DNA of 64,000 nucleotides. It comes from Wolbachia endosymbiont (group A) of Bibio marci. Lineage in GTDB: Bacteria > Pseudomonadota > Alphaproteobacteria > Rickettsiales > Anaplasmataceae. Positions 39,089 through 48,683 of this stretch are shown here, piece after piece. The stretch lies in the NCBI RefSeq assembly GCF_947251645.1, contig NZ_OX366364.1:124001-188000 (forward strand), given 5' to 3'. The stretch's first letter is position 1; each line of letters opens with the position of its first letter. Both the position numbers and the translations under genes were made by a program. Under the pieces are notes generated by a model. It was not told the DNA's origin and searched no databases. It saw nothing but the letters and a program-made list of their open reading frames with translations.

Positions 39089-40156
39089 TCAGAACACTGA
39101 TTCTTCTAAAAGTTGCTCACTGTCCTCGTCTATTATGATAGAATTATCATGATTTCTGAGTAAATCTCTGATTTTCGTTTCTATTTCATTTGCGACTTCT
39201 TTGTTTGTTTTTAAGTAAGTTTTTACATTCTCTCTTCCTTGTCCAAGACGTGTGTTGTTATATGAATAGTAAGCACCTGCTTTTTCAAGCACACCAAGCT
39301 TTGCTCCCATATCTATTATTTCTCCGAGTTTTGATATACCTTCATTGTACATTATATCAAATTTCGCTTCTCTAAATGGAGGAGCAACTTTATTTTTTAC
39401 AACTTTAACTCTTGTTTCATTACCTGTAATATTTTCTTTGTCTTTTATTACACCAACTTTTCTTATATCAAGCCTTACAGAAGTATAGAATTTTAATGCA
39501 TTTCCACCCGTGGTAGTTTCAGGATTTCCATACACTACTCCTATTTTCATACGAATTTGATTAATAAATATCAATATACAGTTCGCTTTTGAAACGGCAG
39601 AGGTTAGTTTCCGTAGCCCATGACTTAAAAGCCTTGCTTGCAGCCCCATGTGCTGATCACCCATATCACCCTCAATTTCAGCTCTTGGAGTTAACGCTGC
39701 AACAGAGTCAATAACTATCACGTCAACCGCGCCAGAACACACTAAATACTCAACAATATGCAACGCCTGCTCTCCAGTGTCTGGTTGCGAAATTACTAAA
39801 TCATCAGTGCTCACCCCAAGTTTGCGAGCATATAAGACATCCAATGCATGTTCTGCATCGATAAATGCGCATGATCCTCCTTTTTTTTGTGCTTCAGCAA
39901 TCACGTGCAAGGCAAGAGTGGTTTTACCAGAACTCTCGGGACCAAATATTTCAATTATACGCCCTTTTGGCAGACCTCCAACACCTAGAGCCGAATCAAG
40001 CGCAATTGATCCTGTGGATATTGTGTCTATTTTCTCTAAAGGATTTTGCTTCAGCTTCATTATTGCACCTTTACCGAATGCTTTTTCAATCTGGCTTATT
40101 GCGTTATCTAGCGCTTTTTGTTTATCACTATTTCTTTCTTCTGGGTTACTTGCCAT
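39089..40156 (-). CDS. recA: Recombinase RecA
   Basis: ATP-dependent strand-exchange protein for recombinational repair. It has 355 residues of usual length. Walker A is [13 protein letters not shown] near 69, Walker B is [14 protein letters not shown], and loop L2 contains the [15 protein letters not shown] pattern. The C-terminus is acidic ([12 protein letters not shown]). It is complete, so homologous recombination between the repeats in this window should be possible. truA is divergent upstream. Confidence 0.97.
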   Translation of the reverse strand: MASNPEERNSDKQKALDNAISQIEKAFGKGAIMKLKQNPLEKIDTISTGSIALDSALGVGGLPKGRIIEIFGPESSGKTTLALHVIAEAQKKGGSCAFIDAEHALDVLYARKLGVSTDDLVISQPDTGEQALHIVEYLVCSGAVDVIVIDSVAALTPRAEIEGDMGDQHMGLQARLLSHGLRKLTSAVSKANCILIFINQIRMKIGVVYGNPETTTGGNALKFYTSVRLDIRKVGVIKDKENITGNETRVKVVKNKVAPPFREAKFDIMYNEGISKLGEIIDMGAKLGVLEKAGAYYSYNNTRLGQGRENVKTYLKTNKEVANEIETKIRDLLRNHDNSIIIDEDSEQLLEESVF

Positions 40157-40298
40157 AGATCATTTATTAATTTATATAATTCTCTATGATAATCGAACGC
40201 AAGTAACCTGCCAAGGGTTTTTTAATGATGAAGAACGTTATCGTAGAAAAATTAGCTACCTAAATTATATTAAGATAGAAAGTTAGATAGACTCTGCA

Positions 40299-41036
40299 GT
40301 GCGATACAAAATAACAATAGAATATAATGGCAGTAGTTTCTCTGGCTGGCAAAAGCAGCAACACTCTGCTAACTCAATCCAGGAGAAGATAGAAAATGCT
40401 ATATTTAATTTTAGTGGTGAGAAAGTTACCTTGTACTGTGGTGGCAGGACTGATGCAGGGGTTCATGCTTTAGGACAAGTTGCTCATTTTGATATGGAAA
40501 AGGAATTTGAGCTTTATAGAATAAGAAACGCAATAAATTATCATTTAAAATCAATTCCTATAGTCGTGCTCAATGTAGAAGTTGTAGATGATGCGTTTCA
40601 CGCACGGTTTTCAGCAAAAAAAAGATATTACGAATACAGAATAGTTAATCGCTATGCTCCTGCCGCTCTGGAGACGGGTTATGTATGGCAAGTGTTTAGC
40701 CCACTTGATGTAAATATTATGCGTGAAGCTGCTAAACATCTACTTGGAAAACATGACCTTTCAAGTTTCTATTCAAAAGATTGTCAAGCTGCGAATCCGA
40801 TAAGAACAATTGATGATATCGATATAATACAAAACGGGAGCCATATACACATCAAAATATCTGCTATTTCCTTTTTACATAACCAAGTGAGGATTATTGT
40901 GGGTACTTTAGTTGAATTTGGAAAAAATAGAACCAATCCGCAAGAAATGCTACATATATTAAGCCAATGCAAAAGAAGTGCCGCTGGGGTTACTGCACCA
41001 CCTTTTGGCTTATATTTGGTAAAGATAGATTACTAA
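40299..41036 (+). CDS. truA: tRNA pseudouridine(38-40) synthase
   Basis: Isomerises uridines 38-40 in the anticodon arm. It has 245 residues starting at GTG 40299 with MRYKITIEYNGSSFSGWQ. The catalytic Asp52 lies in GGRTDAGVHALGQ. FSAKKRYYEYRI and SFLHNQVRIIVGTLVEFG are further family segments. It stands alone, divergent from recA and convergent with dnaN. Confidence 0.95.
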   Translation: MRYKITIEYNGSSFSGWQKQQHSANSIQEKIENAIFNFSGEKVTLYCGGRTDAGVHALGQVAHFDMEKEFELYRIRNAINYHLKSIPIVVLNVEVVDDAFHARFSAKKRYYEYRIVNRYAPAALETGYVWQVFSPLDVNIMREAAKHLLGKHDLSSFYSKDCQAANPIRTIDDIDIIQNGSHIHIKISAISFLHNQVRIIVGTLVEFGKNRTNPQEMLHILSQCKRSAAGVTAPPFGLYLVKIDY

Positions 41037-41069
41037 TTAATAAAAAATAACATTCTTAGTGAAATAAGT

Positions 41070-41119
41070 GTCATACCGCCACGGTATCTCCAGATCCCGC
41101 TAACAAGCAGCGGATGACG
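41070..41119. repeat. Type A palindromic repeat
   Basis: Reads GTCATACCGCCACGGTATCTC and then GATCCCGCTAACAAGCAGCGG to ATGACG. It lies between the 3' ends of truA and dnaN and could act as a bidirectional terminator-like structure. Confidence 0.85.
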
Positions 41120-41122
41120 TGT

Positions 41123-42280
41123 TTAAGTTCTCATTGGCATCACTACATATAATACACTTGAATCGTCTTCATCAGTGATAATTGTAGCACTATTACCATC
41201 GGCTAAGCTAAACTTACATTTATTTTTTATACAGGATAGAACATCAAGCAAATAACGCGAGTTGAACCCTATTTCTATAGGGGCTTTATTGTAGTCCGCT
41301 TCTATGGATTCAGTTGCATCACTGCACTCTTGAGAGTTTGAATGCAAAGTTAGCAGCTTTTCTTGTAGTGAGAATTTAATGGATTTTACTTTATCAGATA
41401 CAACAACGGAAACTCGATCTATAACATCTAAAAGTTTTTTACTTTCAATAATCATATGCTTATCTTGAGATGCTGGAATAACTGCTTTATAATTTGGAAA
41501 AGTCCCATCTATTAATTTTGATATTAGAATATATTCACCGCATGTAAACTTGATTTTTCTGTCTGAAAGTTTTATATTAACTTCATTACAATCGTCCAAT
41601 ATTTTTAACAGCTCCATAACAGTTTTACGTGGAATGATCACACCAAATTCATCATTGATGTTCCCAGGCTTTGGCCTCTTTATACATGATAAACGATGGC
41701 CATCAGTTGCAACGCAGTACAAAAACTGCTTATCCGTATGCAGATATATTCCATTTAAATTATACCTTGTATCATCTAGTGATACAGCAAATTTTGTTTT
41801 AGTTAATAAGTCTATCAGGTCCGTATTTAGTAGAATAAAATCATGTTTATAATTGTCTTCTTCAAGAGCAGGAAAGCTGCTTGAAACTACATTCGGTAAA
41901 GAAAAGTTTGCATTTCCACAAGACATCAATAATTTTCCTTGGTTGTTTACTTCAAAATTGACATCCAAATCAGCGGGTAACTTCTTCACTATGTCATGTA
42001 AAGTATGCGCTGAAATTTTTACTTCTCCTTCTGTTAATACGGTTGCAGCAAGTGAGGCAAACATTGAAATGTCAAGATCAGTTGCCATTAGTTTTATGCT
42101 GCCGTGTTGTGCTTTGATATTTATACATGCCAAAACATCTATTGCATTACGCCTTTCAACTACTCCACTTACTCTGGATAATGTATTTAAAAGACTTGTG
42201 CGGCTCACGCTAAAACGCATCTGCTCACACACAGAATTTTGCTTTTTGATTTCTGTATCTACACCTGCAACCTCTGACAT
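41123..42280 (-). CDS. dnaN: DNA polymerase III sliding clamp (beta subunit)
   Basis: A ring-shaped processivity clamp of the replicative polymerase. It has 385 residues in three similar domains: MRFSVSRTSLLNTLSRVSGV starting domain 1, FVIIPRKTVMELLKIL-type domain 2, and a domain 3 that ends with the canonical C-terminus VLYVVMPMRT. It is complete. Its loader subunit DnaX is encoded at 47-48.7 kb. No dnaA or DnaA-box cluster is visible nearby. Confidence 0.95.
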   Translation of the reverse strand: MSEVAGVDTEIKKQNSVCEQMRFSVSRTSLLNTLSRVSGVVERRNAIDVLACINIKAQHGSIKLMATDLDISMFASLAATVLTEGEVKISAHTLHDIVKKLPADLDVNFEVNNQGKLLMSCGNANFSLPNVVSSSFPALEEDNYKHDFILLNTDLIDLLTKTKFAVSLDDTRYNLNGIYLHTDKQFLYCVATDGHRLSCIKRPKPGNINDEFGVIIPRKTVMELLKILDDCNEVNIKLSDRKIKFTCGEYILISKLIDGTFPNYKAVIPASQDKHMIIESKKLLDVIDRVSVVVSDKVKSIKFSLQEKLLTLHSNSQECSDATESIEADYNKAPIEIGFNSRYLLDVLSCIKNKCKFSLADGNSATIITDEDDSSVLYVVMPMRT

Positions 42281-42409
42281 TGCTAATTCTCAAAAATATA
42301 TTTTAAATGATATCCACATCCCATATAAAGTAAAGTGCTATTTATCGAAAGGACAGTCTGTTTTATACTACAACTGGAAAATTACCTATTCTGTTTCTGT
42401 TACAATAAT

Positions 42410-42907
42410 TTACTTTGTATGGCATAAATCATGCATTTTTTGATACGCTTTTTGAAACCCAAGTAGGGAATAAGTATCATCAATGGTCACTGTTTTTGTT
42501 TTCCCATTCACTACCATTGATAATCCCTGCTTCATTTTTAGAATGAGATCTTGATCTATTTTTGTATGCTCTGCCCACGCAAGACTTCCCTGTATTATAG
42601 GCAATGTGTATTTAATTTTTTTGTCGATATTGAGAGCTACAGGCTCTTTATCATATTGAAAACCAGAGGTAACGCTTACCTCATCTGCTTTTTTATCAAC
42701 ATAACTAACCATTACATATGGCTTGCGGTTGGTTGTATAATGTTCGCTTTTTTTTTTAGGATAGGATACAACATAACATACTTTTTCTCCATCTTCCAAT
42801 GCAGTATACACGAGCCAATCTTTATATTTTTCCTTCAATTGTACATCACTAACTGATGCAAAAGTGCCTATTGAAAAAAATATTAGAAATATAAAAAAAC
42901 TATGCAT
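42410..42907 (-). CDS. Invasion-associated locus B (IalB)-like exported protein
   Basis: About 165 residues with a cleavable signal peptide (MHSFFIFLIFFSIGTFA). The mature part has the IalB pattern: KEKYKDWLVYTALEDGEKVCYVVSYPKK, WAEHTKIDQDLILKMKQGLSM and a Cys near the C-terminus (MHDLC) that could pair with the first Cys. Bartonella IalB is linked to host-cell entry; the role in Wolbachia is unknown. The ATG at 42907 overlaps the rpoH stop codon, which suggests coupling; a TTG three codons upstream is less likely. Confidence 0.8.
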   Translation of the reverse strand: MHSFFIFLIFFSIGTFASVSDVQLKEKYKDWLVYTALEDGEKVCYVVSYPKKKSEHYTTNRKPYVMVSYVDKKADEVSVTSGFQYDKEPVALNIDKKIKYTLPIIQGSLAWAEHTKIDQDLILKMKQGLSMVVNGKTKTVTIDDTYSLLGFQKAYQKMHDLCHTK

Positions 42908-43793
42908 GCAAACCAAATTTCAAACTTTCAGATTGTATATATTGTTTTACCTTAGCCATCGCCTGCTCAGCCAACTGCCTTATTCTTTCTCTTGAAACAC
43001 AATACTTTTTACTAAGTTCATCTAGAGTTTGAGTGTTTTCAGACAAATATCTACTGATAAAAATGTCTCTTGCCCTTTCGTTGAGGCTCGCTAGTGCATT
43101 GTTTAAAATTGTTTCTTTTAATTCTTTTTCTTCATGATTCTGATAGGTTACTTCTTGACTAACCAAGTTACATGGGATCATATCTTGCAACTCCCTTTTA
43201 GAGTCATCACCTATTTTTATGCAATCGTTTAGCGACTGATCCTTACAAGCCAAACGGTAATTCATCTGCAGAACGTCTCCTTCGGATACAGAAAGCTCAT
43301 TAGATATTGCTTTTATTTCTTCATTATTTAAAATTTCCCTGTTTGTATACTGTAAAATTCTTTTTTTTATTTTACGTAAACTAAAAAATAATCTTCTTTG
43401 TGCTTGCGTTGTGCCTATCTTCACAAATGACCAAGATTTCAATATAAAGTCTTTTATTGAAGCTTCAATCCACCACACTGCATAAGTTGAAAAACGAAAC
43501 CCTAAATCAGGATTAAACTTTTTCACTGCATGCATTAAACCAAGATTCCCTTCCATGACCAGGTCCATCAACAATAGTCCATAATTTTTGAATTTCATTG
43601 CAATTTTCACTACCAAATTCAAATGGCTGGTAATCAATTTATGAGCAGAAGAAATATCCTTATATTGGTTCCAATTTTTTGCTAGTTGTACTTCTTCCTC
43701 TTGAGACAGCATGGGAAATTTTCGCACCCTAGCAATATATTGCATGAGATTGGTTCTGCTATCAACACATAAGCTTGCCATTGGGGTCAACAT
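42900..43793 (-). CDS. rpoH: RNA polymerase heat-shock sigma factor (sigma-32)
   Basis: Directs RNA polymerase to heat-shock promoters. It has 297 residues. Region 2 contains LVMEGNLGLMHAVKKFNPDLG and FSTYAVWWIEASIKDFIL. The RpoH-specific box is AQRRLFFSLRK. Region 4 ends with the helix-turn-helix TLDELSKKYCVSRERIRQLA. Likely targets include htpG in this window. Its 3' end overlaps the IalB-like gene by a few bases. Confidence 0.94.
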   Translation of the reverse strand: MLTPMASLCVDSRTNLMQYIARVRKFPMLSQEEEVQLAKNWNQYKDISSAHKLITSHLNLVVKIAMKFKNYGLLLMDLVMEGNLGLMHAVKKFNPDLGFRFSTYAVWWIEASIKDFILKSWSFVKIGTTQAQRRLFFSLRKIKKRILQYTNREILNNEEIKAISNELSVSEGDVLQMNYRLACKDQSLNDCIKIGDDSKRELQDMIPCNLVSQEVTYQNHEEKELKETILNNALASLNERARDIFISRYLSENTQTLDELSKKYCVSRERIRQLAEQAMAKVKQYIQSESLKFGLHA

Positions 43794-43999
43794 AACAACT
43801 TAAATTAAAACTTCATGCATATAATATATTGATTTTCTAGCAAAAATTCAAGCTTTGATTTGAAAAAAGCACAAATTTTCCATCTAATTTCTTGGAGACA
43901 GTAGGCCGCAGTGTTAGCTAATTGGACAACATTATGTAACTTTAGATAATATTCTACCAGTACAATGGTGAACATTATAGCTTAAACACATAGCAAGTA

Positions 44000-44095
44000 G
44001 TGTTATTCCAGTGCCTTGGCACTGGAATCCACATTTCTTTTTTCTAGATCCCAGTGTCATGCTACTTGGATGACAAGAAAAAACCCACTGGGATA
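44000..44095. repeat. Type B palindromic repeats downstream of wsp
   Basis: The 318-base spacer between rpoH and wsp has no gene. It contains TTCCAGTGCCTTGGCACTGG and then ATCCCAGTGTCATGCTACTTG, with an ACCCACTGGGATAAC end. These lie just after the wsp stop codon and may serve as its transcription end, although no T-run was confirmed. Confidence 0.75.
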
Positions 44096-44111
44096 ACAAG
44101 ACTGAGATAGA

Positions 44112-44813
44112 CTAGAAATTAAACGCTACTCCAGCTTCTGCACCAACAGTGCTGTAAAGAACTTTGATTCCGGCATCGTCTTTAGCTGTCTTACCAAAGT
44201 TAGCACCATAAGAACCGAAATAACGAGCTCCAGCATAAAGTTTGACTTCTGGAGTTACATCATAACTAACACCAGCTTTTGCTTGATAAGCAACACCAAA
44301 TCCAGAGGCTTTACCATCAGTAACTTTTGTTGCTAAAGGATTGCTTACATATGCTGCACCAACACCAACACCAACATATGGAGTGATAGGCATATCTTCA
44401 ATTGCTATATCGTAATAAACATTAACTAGCCCTGAAATTGCTGTTAAGTTCTTTGCAATTCCTCCTGCTGGGACAGAAGTTCCAGTTACCGTAGTATCTT
44501 GATTTAGCTGTGAATAAATCCCTTCAACATCAACTCTGATATCGTCCATTTTGTAACCAAATGCACCACCACCAGCCATAAAAGAAGCTGTGTACAGATC
44601 AGTAGTGTCGGTTTTATCGTTAGCGCTCTTTTTAAGACCTGTAACACCATCAATTTTTGTGAAAAGAGGTAAAATTTCACCGTTGTATTGCAAACGAACG
44701 TAGTAGCTAGTTTCTTCATCACTTATTGGACCAACAGGATCTGAGAAAGCAGAGTTTGATAAACTTAGCAACGTTGCTAAAGCGGCTGCTGAAAAAAACT
44801 TTTTATAATGCAT
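44112..44813 (-). CDS. wsp: Wolbachia surface protein WSP
   Basis: The major outer-membrane beta-barrel protein of Wolbachia. It has 233 residues. The signal peptide MHYKKFFSAAALATLLSLSN ends near SAFS, followed by the conserved mature start DPVGPISDEETSYYVRLQYN. Hypervariable loops occur around 50-75, 105-120, 155-170 and 205-215, between conserved strands such as AGGGAFGYKMDDIRVDVEG and TPYVGVGVGAAYVSN. It ends in AGVAFNF with terminal Phe. GAGGA precedes the ATG. The gene is complete and identifies the organism. Confidence 0.98.
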   Translation of the reverse strand: MHYKKFFSAAALATLLSLSNSAFSDPVGPISDEETSYYVRLQYNGEILPLFTKIDGVTGLKKSANDKTDTTDLYTASFMAGGGAFGYKMDDIRVDVEGIYSQLNQDTTVTGTSVPAGGIAKNLTAISGLVNVYYDIAIEDMPITPYVGVGVGAAYVSNPLATKVTDGKASGFGVAYQAKAGVSYDVTPEVKLYAGARYFGSYGANFGKTAKDDAGIKVLYSTVGAEAGVAFNF

Positions 44814-44852
44814 AATTGTCCTCGTAAAAAAAAATTAAAATTCCACTTTAGC

Positions 44853-44881
44853 AGTCTAAGTAACAACTAAAGTTAAGTCAA
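44853..44881 (-). promoter_or_regulatory. Likely wsp promoter
   Basis: On the minus strand TTGACT (44876-44881) is followed after 17 bases by TAGACT (44853-44858), giving a sigma-70-like pair with an untranslated leader of about 30-35 bases before the wsp ATG at 44813. It is the only good pair upstream, and the spacing is ideal. Confidence 0.6.
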
Positions 44882-45025
44882 GTGCTAACTTAATAACACA
44901 AAATATTCTACATTTTAACTAATTTTTAGGAGAAGATAAAGATTTTATTAATGAATAAATAGAGTTACACGACTTTTGATTTTTTGGTATAGCTAACACA
45001 GGTAAGATTTACTATCGAAAGACCT

Positions 45026-45190
45026 CGTCATCCCGCTGCTTGTTAGCGGGATCTAGAGATACCGTGACGGTATGACGTAGGACTTGCTGTCATTCCGCTA
45101 CGTGTTAGCGGATGAGATACCGCGAATGAATCGCGGTATGACGGTTAATTATTCCGCGCGGGATGACAAGAAAGGAGCAGCAGGATGACG
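45026..45190. repeat. Type A palindromic repeat cluster
   Basis: Two consecutive type A units (GTCATCCCGCTGCTTGTTAGC with ATACCGTGACGGTATGACG, then GTCATTCCGCTACGTGTTAGC with TACCGCGAATGAATCGCGG), followed by GGGATGACAAG and a type B end that leads into the insertion site of the next IS. The 400-base spacer otherwise holds no gene. Confidence 0.85.
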
Positions 45191-45225
45191 CCTCACCATG
45201 TCATTTCAGTGCTTGACACTGGAAT

Positions 45226-46314
45226 GGCTTTGTTGCATAGCAACCGAAAAAATCTGGTGGCTACTGACAAAATTCATTATAAATAACCATTTAACTGTTG
45301 AAGAAAAAATATGCCACAGAAAATGAAAGTCAGTAACCAAAATGAATATAACAAATTTCTCCAGGAAAGAGGAAATATTTTTCATTATATCAATGAAGCC
45401 ATAGAAAATTGGTATGAAAATAGTCCAAAAATGCAAGGCGGCAACTATATTTACAGTGATAAAGTTGTGATTTTGGTGCATATAATTGTCAATCTTTTTA
45501 GAATTGGTTTAAGACAAACGGTGGGGTTTATAAAAGGATATATGCAACAAATAGGAAGAGATTTAGCAGTTATCAGCTATTCACAAGCATCAAGAAGGTT
45601 TAAGAAACTTAATATTAAGATCAATGATTGCAGAATTGATAAAAATAATATGGAAGACATCGAAATTGCTATAGATAGTACAGGTATCAGCATTTACAAC
45701 AATACCCCTGGTCACAGCAAGGAAAATAGCGCTGACAGAAAATATCGTGGCTATGAACAGACAAGAAAATTGCATGTAATGTTGAATATAAACAGCAAAA
45801 AAGCCATAGCTGTAAAATACAGTAACGGTGTCTACTCTGATCACTATGGAGCTTGCGATTTGCTTAAAGAAGTTAATTTTCAGCATGTCATAAAAGCACT
45901 ATATGCAGATAGGGCATATGATAGGCACAAGTTTTACAAATTGTGTCACGAATATGATATAAAGGCAAAAATTCCACCAATAAACAATGCGGCAGAACAT
46001 CCAGAAATAGATTATATGTCTGACAGAAATGCTGCTATTAGGTTAATAAAATTATACGGTGAAGATGGCGTGAAAGAATGGAAAAAAGAAGTAAATTATG
46101 GGAAAAGATCTTATATTGAAGGGTTTTTCTCAAGATTAAAGCAAATATTTGGATTCAGCTTTAGGAATAAATCCGAAGTAAATCGCGAAAAAGAATTGCT
46201 GATTAAGTGCTATTTGCTTAATCAATTTACTGAAATTGGTATGGCTAAATTTGAAATGGCTACATGATATTTATCGTAAATTACTACCAGTATAAGGTGC
46301 GATGCAACAAAGCC
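45226..46314 (+). mobile_element. IS5-family (IS903-like) insertion sequence, copy 1
   Basis: Exactly 1,089 bases with terminal inverted repeats GGCTTTGTTGCAT. It is flanked by a perfect 9-base duplication CACTGGAAT (45217-45225 and 46315-46323). Nine-base duplications and the GGCTTTGTTG end are typical of the IS903 group of IS5. The target is part of a type B palindrome. It has the same length as copies 2 and 3. Confidence 0.95.
45311..46267 (+). CDS. IS5-family transposase (copy 1)
   Basis: A 318-residue DDE transposase. The catalytic residues are Asp122 in EIAIDSTGISIYN, Asp200 in ALYADRAYDRH and Glu270 in GKRSYIEGFFSRLKQIFG, the last showing the Y-R-E-K type spacing of IS5. The N-terminal DUF4096-like region is present. 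The frame is complete in one piece, so the element may be active. Its protein is identical to that of copy 2, and differs from copy 3 at one position (Asp for Asn in SADRKYRG). Confidence 0.95.
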   Translation: MPQKMKVSNQNEYNKFLQERGNIFHYINEAIENWYENSPKMQGGNYIYSDKVVILVHIIVNLFRIGLRQTVGFIKGYMQQIGRDLAVISYSQASRRFKKLNIKINDCRIDKNNMEDIEIAIDSTGISIYNNTPGHSKENSADRKYRGYEQTRKLHVMLNINSKKAIAVKYSNGVYSDHYGACDLLKEVNFQHVIKALYADRAYDRHKFYKLCHEYDIKAKIPPINNAAEHPEIDYMSDRNAAIRLIKLYGEDGVKEWKKEVNYGKRSYIEGFFSRLKQIFGFSFRNKSEVNREKELLIKCYLLNQFTEIGMAKFEMAT

Positions 46315-46359
46315 CACTGGAATCTAGTCCTTATTATGCAGCCTACTTGACACGTTCAT

Positions 46360-46620
46360 TAAAGTTAAGTTTCCTGGATCCAAGTAGTCAGGGCACTGGG
46401 ATGACAGGGGAAGGTACTAGCCTGACAACCGTCATCCCGCTACGTGTTAGCGGGATCTAGAGATACCGTGACGGTATGACGTAGGACTGCTGTCATTCCG
46501 CCACGTGTTAGCGGATGAGATACCGCGAATGAATCGCGGTATGACGGTTCGTGGCAGCAGACGATAACCTCGTCATTCCGCTACTTGTTAGCGGCTGAGA
46601 TACCGCGGCGGTATGACATA
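46360..46620. repeat. Type B and type A palindromic repeats
   Basis: The 400 bases between IS copy 1 and ybaB hold no gene. They begin with a type B segment (GATCCAAGTAGTCAGGGCACT) and continue with three type A units, which include GCTACGTGTTAGCGGGATC, ATACCGCGAATGAATCGCGG and ATACCGCGGCGGTATGACA. The arrangement is nearly the same as that at 45026-45190, so the region looks duplicated around the IS. Confidence 0.85.
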
Positions 46621-46717
46621 GGGCTGTGCTAGCTATAGGTGCATTATATGAAGAAGTACTGGCGTTAGAAATATTAAAAAAGAAATACTTACACTAAAAG
46701 AAACTTCAGTAGTAAAT

Positions 46718-47050
46718 TCAAAAAGGAAGTTTAAATCCAGGTGGTAAACCCATCATACCTGCAAGATCAGAAGTTGCATTTGCCATATCTTCTTCTGCTT
46801 TTTTAACGGCATCATTAAACGCTGCTGTCACTAAATCCTCTACTATATCTTTTTCCTCATTTCTCATAAGTTCTAAGTCTATGTTCACCTTCTTAGCTTT
46901 ATAGCTACCTATTTTTATGACTTCCACTAATACAGAAACTTTGCCGCCACCAGAAATACCTTGAAACTCTTTTCCAATATATTTTTCTTGAGCTTCTGCA
47001 AACTTTTTTTGCATCTCTTGCGCTTGTTTCATTATTTGACTAAGATCCAC
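46718..47050 (-). CDS. YbaB/EbfC family nucleoid-associated protein
   Basis: A small DNA-binding protein of 110 residues. It has the family pattern MDLSQIMKQAQEMQKKFAEA, a central SGGGKVSVLVE strand, and a C-terminal MMGLPPGFKLPF tail. The start is GTG at 47050. It follows dnaX by 3 bases on the same strand, the common dnaX-ybaB order in bacteria, which supports the call. recR, often third, is not present. Confidence 0.92.
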   Translation of the reverse strand: MDLSQIMKQAQEMQKKFAEAQEKYIGKEFQGISGGGKVSVLVEVIKIGSYKAKKVNIDLELMRNEEKDIVEDLVTAAFNDAVKKAEEDMANATSDLAGMMGLPPGFKLPF

Positions 47051-47053
47051 AAC

Positions 47054-48655
47054 TTACTCCTTATTTTCTATATTAACTACTTTTGCACCTTTAAACGTGT
47101 CAAGTACATCCTTAACTGCAGGTGCATAATTTAAATTACTCACTTCCCTGTTTATATAACCCGTATCAACTGTAATAACCCACTCCTGCTGAGTCACCTG
47201 GTTTAAGTAATTTTTTAAATCATTGCAAAAATTACTATCCAACTTAGATACAGCTTTTAATTTTAAATACCCAGGTTTACAATCTATTAATTGTAGATTA
47301 TTACACAGTTGTTTGTAAAGATAAATTTGGTTACTCCGCCGTAATAGTTGCAAAACTTTGTCAAAATCGTAATTTTGTTGTTTATTTTCTACATGGATCC
47401 CAGTGTCACGCACTGGGATGACAGAGTGGGGTTGTTGTTTACTTTCCACATATTTTTTTGGATCCGAGTAGTCAGCTACTTGGATGACAGAGGGGGAAGG
47501 TGCAACAGGTCTGCCCTGTCTATTTCCTTGCTCTGCATTCTGCGAAAGAATTTTTTTGACCACCTGTTCCGGAGAAGGCAGATCAGAAAGATAACAGAGG
47601 CTAATTAACATCATTTCAGCAGCAACATCGTTGCATGTTGAAGTTTTTATATCTTGAATACCTTTAAGCAACACCTTCCACAATCTCGAAAAAAATATTA
47701 AAGATCTCTTTATACTTAAATCTTTTATCCTATTCTTTTCATGCTCTGTAACTGCACTATCAATCTCTTTCGTAATTAAAAAACGGCATACTAACTGAAT
47801 TGTTTGCAATAGACCTTCAAAAATACTAAGTGGGTTTGCTGTTTTTATCGCCTTGTCAAACACTGATAGAGCTTTCTGTAAATCACCTTCTAATATTGCT
47901 CCTAATAGATCGAATATAATATCTTTATCCACTAGGCCAAGTATGTCTGTCACGTTTTTAGTGGATATTGCACCATCTTTGCTATATAGCACTGCTTGAT
48001 TCATCAAAAACAAGGCGTTACGCATTGAATTTCCAGAGTGTCGTGCAATTAATTCTAATGCTCCCTTTTCAATGGAATAACTCTCTTTTTGTGCAACATC
48101 ATTTAAACGTTCCACTATTTTAGCTACAGGAATGTTGTGTAAATCAAATCTTTGACAACGTGCAATAATAGTTATCGGTATCTTTTTTATTTCCGTAGTT
48201 GCTAAAATGAATTTTACACTAGATGGTGGCTCTTCTAGGGTTTTAAGTAATGCGTTAAATGCGCTGCTGGATAACATATGTACTTCATCTATAATGTAGA
48301 CTTTGAATTTAGAGCTTATAGGTGAATAGCAAATATCTCCCAGGATTACTTTAATATCGTCAATGCTAGTGTGACTTGCTGCATCGATTTCAATTACATC
48401 TGGATGGCTTGAATTTTTTATTGCTAGACAGTTTTCACATGATCCGCAAGGTTCAAAAATTGGCCCCAGAGAACAATTCAAACATAAAGCTATTATCCTT
48501 GCAGTGGTAGTTTTACCAACTCCACTACTACCAGAGAGCAGTATAGATTGTGGGATTTTGTTTAAAGTAAAAGCATTTTCTAATACACGCACTAATATAT
48601 CTTGACCTACTAGATCTTTAAAGCTACTAGGACGATGTTTTAATGCTATATTCAT
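47054..48655 (-). CDS. dnaX: DNA polymerase III gamma/tau subunit with in-frame palindrome insertions
   Basis: Clamp-loader ATPase of about 533 residues from the ATG at 48655 (MNIALKHRPSSFKDLVGQ). It has Walker A SGSSGVGKTTTAR, zinc-binding CGSCENC, YIIDEVHMLSSSAFNALLK (Walker B) and the sensor ATTEIKKIP. The frame extends to 48697, but that extension lies in the SRP RNA gene and is rejected. Residues of about 390-440 contain two consecutive translated type B palindromes: VIQVADYSDPKKYVESKQQ, then SVIPVRDTGIHVENKQQ. They fall in the variable linker before the tau C-terminal domain. It is co-directional with ybaB. Confidence 0.95.
   Translation of the reverse strand: MNIALKHRPSSFKDLVGQDILVRVLENAFTLNKIPQSILLSGSSGVGKTTTARIIALCLNCSLGPIFEPCGSCENCLAIKNSSHPDVIEIDAASHTSIDDIKVILGDICYSPISSKFKVYIIDEVHMLSSSAFNALLKTLEEPPSSVKFILATTEIKKIPITIIARCQRFDLHNIPVAKIVERLNDVAQKESYSIEKGALELIARHSGNSMRNALFLMNQAVLYSKDGAISTKNVTDILGLVDKDIIFDLLGAILEGDLQKALSVFDKAIKTANPLSIFEGLLQTIQLVCRFLITKEIDSAVTEHEKNRIKDLSIKRSLIFFSRLWKVLLKGIQDIKTSTCNDVAAEMMLISLCYLSDLPSPEQVVKKILSQNAEQGNRQGRPVAPSPSVIQVADYSDPKKYVESKQQPHSVIPVRDTGIHVENKQQNYDFDKVLQLLRRSNQIYLYKQLCNNLQLIDCKPGYLKLKAVSKLDSNFCNDLKNYLNQVTQQEWVITVDTGYINREVSNLNYAPAVKDVLDTFKGAKVVNIENKE
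47393..47492. repeat. Two type B palindromes inside dnaX
   Basis: GATCCCAGTGTCACGCACTGG with GATGACAGAG (47395-47426) and GATCCGAGTAGTCAGCTACTT with GGATGACAGAG (47460-47492). They are separated by a copy of the dnaX sequence that encodes VE(S/N)KQQ. Both keep the reading frame and add no stop codon. The two units probably arose by one insertion and a tandem duplication. Confidence 0.9.
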
Positions 48656-48683
48656 AGCCTCGGATAAAACAAATAATGAAATA

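Noticed and set aside
45590..45886. Minus-strand frames of 91-98 codons inside each IS copy
   Set aside because: Antisense shadows of the transposase gene, identical in all three copies because the DNA is.
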